Below are positions 1-11,335 of a DNA stretch of 64,000 nt, in pieces. Position numbers and translations under genes: made by a program. The DNA lies in NCBI GenBank assembly GCA_012934845.2, contig WNNJ02003482.1, positions 62,001-126,000 on the forward strand, written 5' to 3'. How positions within the stretch are numbered: the stretch's first letter is position 1; each line of letters begins with the position of its first letter. A model generated the notes under the pieces. That model saw nothing but the letters and a program-made list of their open reading frames with translations, was not told the origin of the DNA and searched no databases. This stretch comes from Pomphorhynchus laevis (lineage: Eukaryota > Acanthocephala > Palaeacanthocephala > Echinorhynchida > Pomphorhynchidae).

Positions 1-2764
1 CCATCAGATATATGGAAAATCATAACATCCAATAATCATCAAATCACATTTAGAGTTTGTAATGGGAAATAATCACTTGTTAATCACACTTAGCTACTTC
101 AATCAGGAGGAAGGGTGCCCAACACATGTATTCTTACACTAATACACATCATATGTAATCTTATATGTAACACACGTTTTCGGTAATTGGCAAAATTACC
201 GAATTTCGTTCTATTCGTGTTGCAGCGACAACACGAATAGAACGAAATATAAGACGGAATGAAGTAAAATGACAGAAAATTATGAAATAATTAAGAGATC
301 GCGCACAAAATACCAAAATTGAATACACCATTAGATCGCATACAATAAAAACAAACAAATTAGATCAAAGTTTGTATATTTTGTTGTTTCCATTTAAATA
401 TCATACGCGAAAATTATATAATTTTCTCGGATTTTATATAAAAGATTTCCATTTTATATAAATGCCGTATTTCGTAATAAATTTACTCAGCACATTCTTA
501 TATATAGAAGAAATAATAAATTTTAATAATAAATAACTTTTATTCAATTGTCATTGCGAATAAAGAAATAATTATTATTTAATAATTATTTAAACAATAA
601 TTAAATAATATTAATAATTATAAAATAATAATTATTTATTTTTTTATTAAAAAATAAATAATAATAAATAATAATAAATTTTTGTTAAACTTCAGCGTGT
701 TGAGAAAACATTTATTGAGGACAAATTTGTCTAAATTTCTGATCATTATTTTCGATAAAATTCGCATTGTAAATAATTAAAAGATTGTAAATAATTCTGT
801 AGTAAATAATTGCAGAATAATTGTAAATACATGTCATCAAAATTTAGCTTCTTGAAAAGTACTTTTTTTCTTCCGATATTTAAAATATTATACCTTATTA
901 TACCTAATATTTTACCTTATATAAAATATTCGCAGTACAGCAAGATCTTAAGGTCTCTAAGGCATTAGAAATTGAATATTGCCAATAGAATTGTTACGAA
1001 AATAATAGAATTATTACCAAAATTTACCTATACCGAATTTATACAAAATCCTTTTAAATTTATATTTCAGCAATAACTGAATCTATCTAATTAATAATTA
1101 GATAGAATAATTACCGAAATTTATATAACTTTCGGAATTTATGCAAAATTCCGGAAGAATTTTAATTGAAAAATAAAAATTAATTTTTTTTGAAACGTTT
1201 TATGGATTTTTTTTTTATTTTTTAGGTAAATTTTTTTAATTATTATTATTTTTAATTCAAATAAAAATTAAATTTTTAAACATTTTTTTAATTCTTTTAA
1301 TAGATTTTATACCAAATCTATTATTTTAAAATGTTTGATTTAAAGTAATTATACCTACTAAAATAATCGAACTCATCTTCACTGCTTAATATCAACGACA
1401 TTTAAAGATTTTCGTCTTAAGAGCGTTCTCATAGAAAAATTAATTTTATAAAACAACAAACAATATACCCAGCTCGCTTTATGCGTTTTAATTGATTAGA
1501 GAAATTACTTTAAGATATTGAATATCTTCTCGCACAAAAGACATACCCTACTATTCCCAAGGCTGTTTCCATAATTTACCGAAATCTGACAATTTAATTT
1601 CGAGTCACAATGCAGTTTTTAGTTTTAGTTGATAACCCTTATATTTTAATAGATTTTTATATTAATAGATGAAAAATCTGGATTAGATTAAAAATAAATC
1701 AAGCTGTTGACATATGATCTACTTAAAAATGATAGACATGATAACCTTACATATAGTGCACCATCAACATTTCACTAATTGTAAACTAAATAGCAAGATG
1801 GAAATAGGACCTGGAAATTTATTTGTATCTCGCATTTCTATTAGAAATGCATCATAAATATGAAAGTAATCAATATACAAAAATTTTTGTTTTTATTTCA
1901 TCGCTATTTTTAGATTAAAAGTTAAAATGTGTAAATGCGGCTCATTTAGCAAATTTATCCCCTTGATAATCCTTTCGATTTTAAGAATCATCCACGTTTA
2001 ATCTTAATTTTTGTATATTTTATCTCTTTGCAAATTAATGAACTCGTTCTTTAGTCAAGTTATTATTTAACATCAAATTATTATTCGTTAATATAACCTC
2101 TAAAACAGTTAATATATGAAATTATTTTTCTAGTTTGTCAAAATAAACTCTTTATTTTATATATTATCTAACGGCAATATATGTGATGGAAACTTATCCG
2201 TCTTCATTGCACCGATATATGCCGAAATGCATTTGATTAAACGCTAACTGCTATTTGCTAACTGATAAGATTCTAAGGTATTATTAGAACCTAAAAATAT
2301 ACTTTATGTAATTACTGTCGATTTATATCAATAACATAATAGAATTTATAATAACAAATTTCATCTAGTATTGATTGTTACCTTAATTTTACAGATAAAA
2401 TCGATGTTTTGTCAATTTTATGTCTAAATCATAAATTTCAGCAATAAGAAAAATATAACAACATTGCAGTATTGAGAACTATTCTGAGCATGTTACAAAC
2501 AATAATAATTATTCCATATTCGCAGAAACTATTTATATTAACAAATTTAAATATTTATATAAACACAGTCATATATATATAATTTTTGTATCATCCGTGT
2601 GATAAATAATATCTGAGAAGAACATAATTATTATAATAATTGTTTATATTTATTAAATTTATATTAAATTGAATTAAATATAAAATATAATTAATAAAAT
2701 ATAAATAATATATATATTATAAACTATAAATATATTACACATAAATTATATTATAAATATCAAA
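1..2764. other. AT-rich spacer without recognisable gene
   Basis: This stretch is very AT-rich, with poly-A/T and AT-only runs such as 540-680. No open frame of convincing length or composition is present on either strand. The only distinct structure is the short perfect hairpin at 203-248. The right end grades into the terminal repeat of the Penelope-like element that follows. Confidence 0.7.
203..248. repeat. Perfect 20-bp inverted repeat, 6-nt loop
   Basis: The left arm at 203-222 and right arm at 229-248 are exact reverse complements around the loop CAGCGA. Neither arm recurs obviously elsewhere in the window. It could be a template-switch palindrome or a transposon remnant. Confidence 0.85.
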
Positions 2765-2980
2765 TCAGCTAAACTGAGTCTACGTATTTAATATAATTAT
2801 AAAATAAACAAAACATAATAATGCTAAATCAAAATTTAATAAATTAAATAATAAAATAAATAATTGTTTTTAGATTTTCTATAATTTAAATCGAGTTAAA
2901 ATAAAAAATTGAAATTTAAAATAAACGTCATTTTTATAAATTGACTAATAAATAATAGACGTTGTACCAGAATAAGAATT

Positions 2981-3088
2981 AGAGGTCATCAGGAGGAACT
3001 GCTATGCTATCAGGTTTTGGCCCCTAACTCCTCTACCCAACATAGCAGCGGGGCCAAATACATGCTAATGATGTATTTCCTCTGATAA
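2981..3088 (-). other. Structured RNA-like module, copy 1 (Naiad 3' region)
   Basis: Sense is the minus strand. In order it shows ATCAGAG, then GAAA, then a hairpin TACAT/ATGTA with loop CATTAGC. Next come GGCCCC (a), CTGCTATG (b), GGGGCC (a') and CATAGCAG (b'), then CTGATGA followed by CCTCTAAT, which can pair back to ATCAGAG. The a-b-a'-b' order is that of a pseudoknot. GAAA and CTGATGA are hammerhead ribozyme core strings in type II (circularly permuted) order. However, stem I next to the core does not pair well and there is one extra C at stem II, so this is not a canonical hammerhead. Confidence 0.55.
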
Positions 3089-3122
3089 AACTATTTAGTA
3101 TCTTATTCTTATACAAAGTATA

Positions 3123-3742
3123 TTATTTATTATCCATCCATAAAAATTTGCCACTTAAGAGTTTAAATTTATTCTTTATATTATTGTGTCGATTTATATA
3201 TTTTACTATTTTCTGCTTGATGTTATTTCTATAGTAACCTAGTTTAAAATATGTATCTATTAAATTATTTAAATGATTTTAAAGAAAGCCAATATTATTA
3301 CATATTGTTGCAATTCTTAAAATTTCATTATTTAATGTATTATATTTATATTATATGGTATGCATGAATGCTCATGCAAAAATATGTTTCTTGTAAATTT
3401 AAATATGTCATCTTTATGATATAAATTAATAGTAGTTTTAATTGATGTTAATTTAATGTTTATATCTAGATATACACCTTCTTGATCATTAATATTGGTT
3501 TTGTTAAGAATAAGGCTTTCTGGATAAATGTGCTCACTAATTGAATAAAAATTATTAGAATTAAATACACATATATCATCAATATATCGAAACATATATT
3601 TCATATCTTTATATAATTTAGATTTAGTTTTTAAACAGTTATGAACAAATTCATATTCTATAAAGCTTAAAAACAAGTCAGCTATAATTGGGCTACTATT
3701 ACCACCCATTGGAACACATTTTACTTGTCTAAATATGAACAA
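3123..3742 (-). pseudogene. PLE reverse transcriptase, C-terminal fragment
   Basis: Translation of the minus strand gives the palm motif GGNSSPIIADLF followed by the catalytic YIDD in MFRYIDDICVFNSNN. Further on are a stretch ending HEHSCIPYNINIIH and a thumb region ending in the residues W-M-D-N-K and a stop at 3123. One in-frame stop lies in the thumb (after N-I-G-F-L), so the copy is dead. The 5' end stops at about 3742, where AT-rich ATTCATATGAA repeats begin. No endonuclease follows the thumb, unlike canonical Penelope elements. Confidence 0.85.
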
Positions 3743-4994
3743 ATATTCATATGAACATATTCATATGAATTTGTACTAAATTCATAATACATTTAAATTA
3801 TATATTGATGTTATAATATGATGTATATTGAATATCTTCGATAAAAGATAATAAAACCTTCATAGTATTTCTGTAAGTCGGGATGGTATGGTACTGTTTA
3901 TCTAATGTCATTACCCGTTCTTTCGGTGCTTGTCAATATCGAAATTCAATTTTCAAATAGTGCAGATAACAATGTAAGTTGTTTTTAACCAGTTTAACCA
4001 GATTATCTCCAAATAAAAAGAAAACCAACTTCTACATTATTGTGGAACGTATTGACGAGCATGATGTAAATACTACCACCAAATGCTAAAACATCGAAAT
4101 TAATATCGTTGCACAAAGACAGGTTTACACTACAAATTAAAAACAATCAGTCCATGCAAAATTACAAATATTGTATACCGAGAGTGAATTAAATTCGTGT
4201 CATTTGAAATAAGAACTTCTATAAGGTATTTTATCGATTTGAAATTAGTTTGTTCAATATGGAAGTTTCTTATTCTTACTAGCACACCTCAAATCCGATC
4301 GAACTATATATCCGTATTTCATCGTTGATTTCTTCCGTTTTATTATATATATTCAATTAAAATAGCTATAATAATGTACTAATATTACTTTTTATTTTTA
4401 ATGTCAAAGCACAACACTTGAAAATGACTATCTCAATAGTCAGGAATTTGTGAATAAAAATCTTTAATTTATTCACTCTCGATGTTTAAACACCCAATAC
4501 AATGCAACATATTCAGACATATTCCATAAAATCAAAACGGAATATGTTTGAATATGTTGCAATAATATTTAAAATAGAGAATAATTAAACAATTCTAGAA
4601 AACTAGAATCACGTAAATATTAATGTTATTCCGTTATATAGTGAGTGGATACGGTAAGAGTTTATATTTTACTTAAAATTATGGTTAATTTTATTCAATT
4701 TTAAATCATATTATTTATAGTTACACGACCTTTGCTCTTTCTCGTATCCCAACATTCGTTTTATACCCTTTGTGTTCATATGTTATTATCGGAAAATACC
4801 TTGTGCCTGTACACACATGGTCGTTTAAATTCTCTCTTATCGTCTTATTCAGTGATTATAATTTAGTAAATTTCGTAAATTTTGAAATAATACATTTATT
4901 CACTAAATTATATTCTCGATCAAATAGCTCTTTATTTAATGATGTTTCAAGTGTTTTTATTAATTTTATTATATTCAAATGTGTAACTGTTTTG
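3743..4994. other. AT-rich spacer, no gene seen
   Basis: No coding signature is visible. Base composition is far more AT-rich than the LINE that starts near 4995. The only structure noted is the inverted repeat at 4504-4560. Confidence 0.6.
4504..4560. repeat. 22-bp inverted repeat, 13-nt loop
   Basis: Arms at 4504-4525 and 4539-4560 pair along their whole length except for one G-T wobble. The arms carry the string ACATATTC twice. No match was noticed elsewhere in the window. Confidence 0.8.
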
Positions 4995-6599
4995 ATAAAA
5001 CAGTTCGCCCCGCCTAGCCTCATCCTTCCGGAACTCTTTCATCTTCTCCCTGTCTCAACTACAGAAATATCATCTGTCCTCATGTCATTGCCCAACAAAA
5101 CCTCACCCGCCGATCCCCTGCCTACCCACATATTAAAATTTATATGCTCATCGATATCCCCATTTCTCACAACCTTGTTTAACTCGTCCATCCGCAGTCG
5201 TATCTTCCCTTCACACTGGAAATCCGCAATCGTTCGTCCCCTCCTTAAAAAACAATCGCTCGACCCCTCCCTTCCTTCTAGCTATCGCCCCATTTCGCTA
5301 CTCCCTACTCTTTCTAAGCTCTTAGAACGCCTCATCTTAATACAAATCAACGCTTATCTCTCCTCATCCAATCTGTACCCTCCTTTCCAATCCGCTTTCC
5401 GCTCTAATCACTCGACAGAAATCGCATGCATAAAAGTGTACAACGACTTACTCATTTCTCGAGACAAGGCTCTATATAGTGTTCTCATCTCCCTCGACCT
5501 CTCCTCCGCATTCGACATTGTCGACCACTCCGTTCTCCTTTCTCGCCTTCGTTATGATTACGGATTTTCTTCCTCCTCCGTAGCATGGTTCGCCTCATAC
5601 CTATCCGACCGTTCCTTTCGCGTCTGTTCTAATTCATCATCCTCCCCTCCCATCCCTATTTTTTGCGAGGTCCCACAAGGTTCAATCCTAGGTCCTATTC
5701 TTTTCTCTCTTCTGCTTGGCGATCTATCTCCGTTTATCAAACCTTACTCCTTTAAGGTCATGCAATACGCCGATGACATTCTAATCTATGCTCATGCACC
5801 CGCACATCGCATACACGATATCGGCATTTCTGCCTCCAACTGTCTTTCTTCTATCTACAAACGTCTCTCCAATCTCCATCTCGTTCTAAACCCCGAAAAG
5901 TCCAAAATAATGTGGATCCTCCCCCGTAAACCAAACATATCTCCTCCCACTGTATCTTTTGCCTCATCGATCATACGCATAGTACACAATCTCACTTTCT
6001 TAGGCTTCCATTTCGATGATCACCTTTCCCTTAAACCCTTCGTCCGTGACAAGGTCCGCTCGTCTAACTTAATTCTCCGTGACATCCGCCGTATCCGCCC
6101 CCTTATCGACTTCCGTTCTTGTATGTCTCTTCTTTCATCGCTTCTTTTCCCTAAAATCGATTACTGCCTTAGCCTTTTCGCCAATTCTCCAAAATCCATC
6201 ATCCTACCCCTACAACGAATAATCAATACCGCCGTTCGAGTGCTCTTTCGTCTCCGTCGCATTGACCACACATCCACATATTTTGCCCAACTCTCCTGGC
6301 CCACCATCCACATCCGCATCAAACTCCGCCTTCTTCTCATTACTTTTCGTCTCATCGCTGTCGGCTCCCCATCGTTCATCAACCTTCCTTTCTTAGACGA
6401 TACTCGCCCCACCTCGCTATCGCTTCGTTCCTGTCATACCCTCTTACTCCACGTTCCTAATTACTCCAACAACTACGGTCTCCGATCCTTCCTCGTCGCC
6501 GCCTCACTCGCCTGGAATCAACTTCCTCTCGACGTCCGCCGCGCTCCCTCCTTTATCACATTCAAACACCTCCTCCGTTCACACCTTCTCGACACCTGA
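4770..6599 (+). CDS. LINE reverse transcriptase ORF, C-terminal part
   Basis: The ORF is open for 609 codons. Roughly the first 75 codons (4770-4994) are AT-rich flank joined in frame by chance. Element sequence begins with A-P-P-S-L-I-L-P-E. RT blocks follow in order: SSYRPISLLPTLSKLLERL, then DLSSAFDIVDHSVLL with the motif A aspartate, then PQGSILGPILFSLLLGDLS, then MQYADDILIYAHA (YADD, near 5760-5790). A thumb and C-terminal region follows, ending SHLLDT. The endonuclease half that should precede RT is missing. The absence of internal stops implies a fairly recent insertion, but truncation makes it non-autonomous. Confidence 0.85.
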   Translation: MCSYVIIGKYLVPVHTWSFKFSLIVLFSDYNLVNFVNFEIIHLFTKLYSRSNSSLFNDVSSVFINFIIFKCVTVLIKQFAPPSLILPELFHLLPVSTTEISSVLMSLPNKTSPADPLPTHILKFICSSISPFLTTLFNSSIRSRIFPSHWKSAIVRPLLKKQSLDPSLPSSYRPISLLPTLSKLLERLILIQINAYLSSSNLYPPFQSAFRSNHSTEIACIKVYNDLLISRDKALYSVLISLDLSSAFDIVDHSVLLSRLRYDYGFSSSSVAWFASYLSDRSFRVCSNSSSSPPIPIFCEVPQGSILGPILFSLLLGDLSPFIKPYSFKVMQYADDILIYAHAPAHRIHDIGISASNCLSSIYKRLSNLHLVLNPEKSKIMWILPRKPNISPPTVSFASSIIRIVHNLTFLGFHFDDHLSLKPFVRDKVRSSNLILRDIRRIRPLIDFRSCMSLLSSLLFPKIDYCLSLFANSPKSIILPLQRIINTAVRVLFRLRRIDHTSTYFAQLSWPTIHIRIKLRLLLITFRLIAVGSPSFINLPFLDDTRPTSLSLRSCHTLLLHVPNYSNNYGLRSFLVAASLAWNQLPLDVRRAPSFITFKHLLRSHLLDT

Positions 6600-6676
6600 T
6601 TCACAGTCTTGTTTTGTTGTGGTCATGTAAGCGTGCGCTGGCACGGATTTGCCACGTTAAAATAAATCGTTTTTTT
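4995..6676 (+). mobile_element. LINE (CR1/L2-like), 5'-truncated, copy 1
   Basis: Base composition jumps from AT-rich to about half GC near 4995 and falls back after about 6676, which marks the insert. The body encodes RT in one open frame. The 3' UTR of ~75 bp contains a small hairpin GTGC-GCTG-GCAC and ends in AAATAAATCG plus T-rich sequence. A second copy with the same tail lies at 47.2-48.5 kb. The RT order and the FQSAFRSNHSTEIA and YADD motifs fit the CR1/L2/Jockey-type group; the exact clade is uncertain. No clear target duplication was found. Confidence 0.85.
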
Positions 6677-9600
6677 ATAAGGTTCAATAGTTGAAGGTAT
6701 ACTTTTCTTAACTAAATAAGTTATTCTAGAGATATTCCGCTTAGTCCCACACACAATGCAGGTAGAATGCTACTAATTACAAATCAGTAATTCATGGGAA
6801 TTGAAAAATTGACAATTACTGTTTTTGTAAATATTCGAATTGAAATAGTAGAGACAAACTTCACATATGACATCTCAATATTCTCTGAAGATATATTTTA
6901 CAATATGGGAAATTAATTATCTTGTTATATATTACCTATACAGAGGTTATTCTTCAGAAAGAGATATTAGGGGAATTTCCAAAAAAATGCATTTAAGAGC
7001 GTAATTGCACCAAGTCGACTAGTAGAATTAAACAGTTTTACATTTTAAGTAACCAATACTGTAATTGTTACATATGTTAGTCAGTGATCAAAATTTTTTC
7101 TAAATTACTAATCTTCATTTAAGCCATTATCAGCTTAGATTTGATATTTCCAAAATGTTAATGAAAAATTGACCTAGATTGATGTCATGTGAGGCAAGTA
7201 CAATTCTGTCAATACCTGTAAATATTCTAACGAAGACTAGAATTTTCATATTACGTTAGTATTACGAACTATCACAGAGCATGTAGTTTAATTTGTAGCA
7301 ATTTTCTTAATTTTTTAAATAGCGGAAGTTTTTAAAATTTGGGTCCATTTATAAGACAGATCAGAACACTCACCTTCATTGTTTTAAGCATTTTTAATGA
7401 AATTACCTTTGTAGCATAGCATAATGTTCTTCAGAACACCTATTACGCGGAGATTCGGCTATTGTGCTCTAAAATAACTGTAAAATGATATTGAGCCCCC
7501 TTAATGTTTGTTATGCTTGACATTTTTATTGCGACCGCATTATTACGATCTAGTCTATTATTATTCAATTGAAGAGGCGTTAACAAACGTCTTGATCAAT
7601 TGTCATGCTAATACCATAAATTGTAACCCTGTATATTCAATAAATCAGTATTTGTCTGTATATATAATACTCATGTCAAACCGATAATATACCAATGCTT
7701 ACATGGCTAACAAAATCAACGGTGTACGATTACATTTATAGCTATTAATAATATGTCCTATGATAATTTTGCGGTAGAACATGGATGTCTTCCAGAATAC
7801 TATTTCTAAAATGTAGCATATTAATAAAAAAAGCTTATTGATAATATCGTATTTTCTTATGACACAATAACTTTTTCAATTGCCTTTAACTGATGTGAAG
7901 TTGTTTTTTGCTATTGCTTTTGAGTATTGTAGAATGCTCAACCACTCATGTGTATCGAATTACAACGTTTTTTAAATTACGTACAAGCTACATGCCGGTA
8001 AAACTTTCTTTTGAAAGCTCAAGTCTATATTAACAAGTAAACATTGATTGGAATTAGGTAAAAGATTTTAAAATATTGAATGATAATCACGGCGATACAT
8101 GTGTGAAGAAGATAAAGTTGGTATATTCTGTCATTTTACTCTTAGTATTAATCATCAAGTTTCAAACAGTGAACTGAGTGAACATTTGCGGCTTTGTCTT
8201 GTACTCAATAATAAATTCTACCAAATTCAGATGTTCTTTTCTCCATTTTTAGTATTCTCATAAATTTAATAATACCTATATAATACTATCAAGTCAAAAG
8301 CCAAAATTTTGAGGTTATATTCAATTTTCTACAAGCAGACAAATATAAAACATTTAATATAATTTTACTTATATATATGCGATCCTCAGAGGACCAATAA
8401 ATAAATTAGAGGTTTGATTCAACCATGACTATATATAGATATAACTTTTATACAAATATAAAAGTTGATTTTTGTATTTTTCGATCAGCTAAGGGTCTAA
8501 TGTCCTTGTTTGCAACAAATATTTCTCAAATTATCTATATTGATTTAAAAAATACTTTTTTAGTAAAACATATTTTAGTTTTTAAAACTAAAGTAATTTA
8601 GCTTTTCCTTGTGCGTGATGATACAAATCGCAAAATCTGAAATAATGCGCATGGCCGCATTAACCATAAAAACATACAGGATATGTCAGGCTTATACAAT
8701 GTATACTGAATGATATATTAATTTAATTATTTTAAATAAATTTAATATTTTTTATTAATTATTACATAAAAGTGCATATTTAAACATTTAAATGTTTAAT
8801 ATTTTAAACATTTAAATATTTATTATGGCAAGAAACTCTAATATATACAAAATAGTGTTTACAAAACGACGAAATCACGATATCGAAATCAATGACCCTT
8901 TCATGTACATTCGTAATGATAATGTATCATGTCTCACGAGATCTTCGCTAATTGATTTCGCTATGTAACCAGCTAAAAGTTAATATTTTCCTTTAGATGC
9001 TTCCGTCATCAAAGGTTTTCCAACTATATTGCAAACAATATTTGTCCACGGATTGACAAAAGAACCGAATTCACCTGCTAGGCTACACTGTACACTTTCC
9101 ATTATTTTTTTAGAAATCACTGACTATACCTTAAAAATTAGACTTATGATACCATACGAAATGAATTTTTATAAGTGACAGAAAGTATTATACAATCGGC
9201 ATTTGACGCAGCACAATAAGGTGATAAAATTTCTTGGTAAATCCTTCGACATACTTTGACAAGAAACGGATACAATTGATAATTATTTCATAATTAACGT
9301 TTGTTCATTTACATTCCCATTAGCAAGCATTATATCACGTATACTGAAAGTAAAAAACTTGGTCTTGGGTTTGTAATTACTTTAAAAGTAGCAAAGACAA
9401 TATATTGACGCTATTTATTATACAGTATGTGTAAAGTCTTTTTACTTGTTAGCGATTATATGCAAGGATTTGTGTAGTATCTTATCAAGTTTTTTACAAC
9501 TGTAGACATGAAGTTTTCTGATTCGGCTATTTTCAAAAATGTGCAGTAAGAATCAGTGCTTCAAAGCAACTCAAAGCAACGAGAAGGTAAGTGTTTTTAA

Positions 9601-9928
9601 AGATGGCATTTATTGCTTTTATGATAGATAGCTGCAACCAGTTCGGAAACTGGGTAATTCAGTCTCTGGCAGCCCCCTTTCAACAAAAAAATTCTGCAAG
9701 TTATTACGGTCATTTGTTGCTAGCTACAATGATAGCCGAGTTAATTATAACTCCACAAAAGCCTGCACAGGGCAGTACTGTATTTCATTCACAACGTCCG
9801 AACTAGGAAGACTTATCTACTGTTCTTCAATGATAACTTGAGATAATTGGGGATTGCAAAATATAATCCAATAATGGCATCAATCAAGATTTCAAGCTTA
9901 ATGCCAGATATTACTGATGACGATATTC
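6677..9928. other. Spacer with no firm gene
   Basis: No sizeable coding region is visible. A short minus-strand stretch (9102 down to about 8873) starts M-E-S-V-Q-C-S-L-A-G-E-F and looks mildly protein-like, but it has an in-frame stop after 41 codons and no recognised family. The string at about 8406-8440 (TTAGAG..TGATTCAACCA..ACT) recurs near 55534, suggesting an unnamed small repeat. An ORF near 9591-9806 is short and unrecognised. Confidence 0.5.
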
Positions 9929-9933
9929 TTGAT

Positions 9934-10044
9934 TGTCATATAAGGAAATAACTATATTTATAATAACTATATATTTGTGACTGATATTACTTCCTTGTAT
10001 TTCTAGATAGTTAAATAAAGATTATAGACTTGCCATTTAATACA
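9934..10044 (+). repeat. 5' LTR of the Gypsy element
   Basis: This 111-bp repeat starts TGTCATATAAGG and ends TTTAATACA, the usual TG...CA termini. It contains AATAAAG near the 3' end, a plausible polyadenylation signal. It is matched by the repeat at 13586-13696. LTRs this short are unusual but known among Gypsy lineages. Confidence 0.9.
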
Positions 10045-10234
10045 GTTTATTTAACTATTGTTTGAAGCTCAGACAGTCATAGACAAGCTTTTTAAACCAG
10101 AGATATTTACAACGCCAGGCAACAGAGCTGAATCGGAAAACGCGTGGGCACATTGGAAACGGCGTTTTGAAAATTATCTTTAAAGGTTCCCGACTTAGAG
10201 GAAAACGATAAGCTGGATGTATTGATCAATCACG

Positions 10235-10654
10235 TTGCTCCTAACGTCTACAGTTACATTTCAACAATCAACTTGCAAGTTGATTGATAATCAACGATTT
10301 CGCCGAGCTTTAGATCAACTTGCAAAGAATTGCGAATTCAAAAAGGTCAATGCAGACGAGCATCGCTGTTTGTGCGTCCGCGACGCTTTAATTTCAGGAT
10401 TAAGTTTGGGTGCGATTAATCAACGATTGCCTGAAGTGCCTCAACTCACATTGCTGGCGGCAGTTGAAAAGGCCAGGACGCTAGAATTGACTCAGCTGAA
10501 CGCTGAAGCATACCGAATGATATATATAGAATCTCGGATAAGTCAAATTTCAAAAGGCGAAGAGTTGGTAGTCAGCCTTCTGACGAGCCCGGGGCTACCA
10601 ACATGTGGCAAAAAGCGGGCGAAACGAAAACGGTTGTGGCAATGGCGCCGTTAG
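10235..10654 (+). pseudogene. Gag-like part of the Gypsy fossil
   Basis: The translation contains a region resembling Gypsy gag, with the words CLCVRDALISGLSLGAINQR and LLAAVEKARTLELTQLNAEA. It sits between the 5' LTR and the RT, where gag is expected. A nucleic-acid-binding zinc knuckle was not confidently identified. Part of the broken element at 9934-13696. Confidence 0.65.
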
Positions 10655-11335
10655 TAGTCAGGGTATATGGAATTTGATATCATGAAGGAAGGATTCTGTA
10701 GCTGGTTTTCACTGGTTTCAATGCGAAAGTCACCTCGTGTGACCTAGCAACTATTCAATATATATATTAATGTGTCAGCAGTCCCGCCCAAATTGTCACG
10801 GGAGAGGCTTCGTCACCCTGTGCCGAAGTCTCGTATTCAAAATCGGGATGCTTTTTTCTGTGGTAGTGAGAGACACCCATGAAGCAAATGTCCTGCCAGG
10901 CTTACACACTGTCGGAAATGCAATCAGATCGGCCATTTTTCGATTGTCTGCCGGTCAGATCCTGCTGCTCTATCTCGTTCTGCTATAAGTCAGTCCGCTT
11001 CTTGTGTCTCAATAATTTATGCTAAGGCGTAATTCTGGGACATCTATTTCTCTCGAGTCATGATGTATTTACTATGAAATTTCGCGGAGGTAGGCCGCCG
11101 CTGTCTATAGGAGCTGTTTGTACTATCAAGGTTTAGACACCTTTTCCTTTTTCGTCCCTGACAACCGACTGCCACCCAGTTGCGGTAAAGTCCAGACGCT
11201 ATTCACCGCATCATATGAAGATAATTAAATCAGAAATTTCGAGGATGTTGAAAGAAGGGATAATCGAAAGGTGTCAAGTACCGTGGAGGGCACAAGTCGT
11301 CGTGGTCAATAGTGATAGCGACAGGCCGCGGCTAG

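Larger units (their letters stand above)
2765..3742 (-). mobile_element. Naiad-type Penelope-like element, 5'-truncated copy
   Basis: Read on the minus strand, this copy holds the C-terminal third of a PLE reverse transcriptase (3742 down to 3123). A non-coding terminal region follows, ending near CTGAGTCTACGTATT at about 2765. The same terminal region recurs at 17.6, 20.4-20.8, 44.0-44.5 and 56.2 kb, so it is a family feature (pseudo-LTR or 3' UTR). 5' truncation is usual for PLEs. Assignment to the permuted Naiad clade rests on sister copies at 40-41 kb that show an N-terminal endonuclease. Confidence 0.85.

Noticed and set aside
2981-3088. Calling the repeated module a true hammerhead ribozyme
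   Set aside because: GAAA, a covarying stem III-like hairpin and CTGATGA are present, but stem I beside the core does not pair, one extra nucleotide sits at stem II, and two copies have lost the CTGATGA match. It is reported as hammerhead-like only.
5558-6412. Minus-strand ORFs rich in Arg and Met within the LINE
   Set aside because: They are antisense shadows of the LINE RT frame, which carries clear RT motifs on the plus strand.
8873-9102. A small gene starting MESVQCSLAGEF on the minus strand
   Set aside because: There is an in-frame stop after 41 codons, no recognised family and no clear splice pair to remove the stop.
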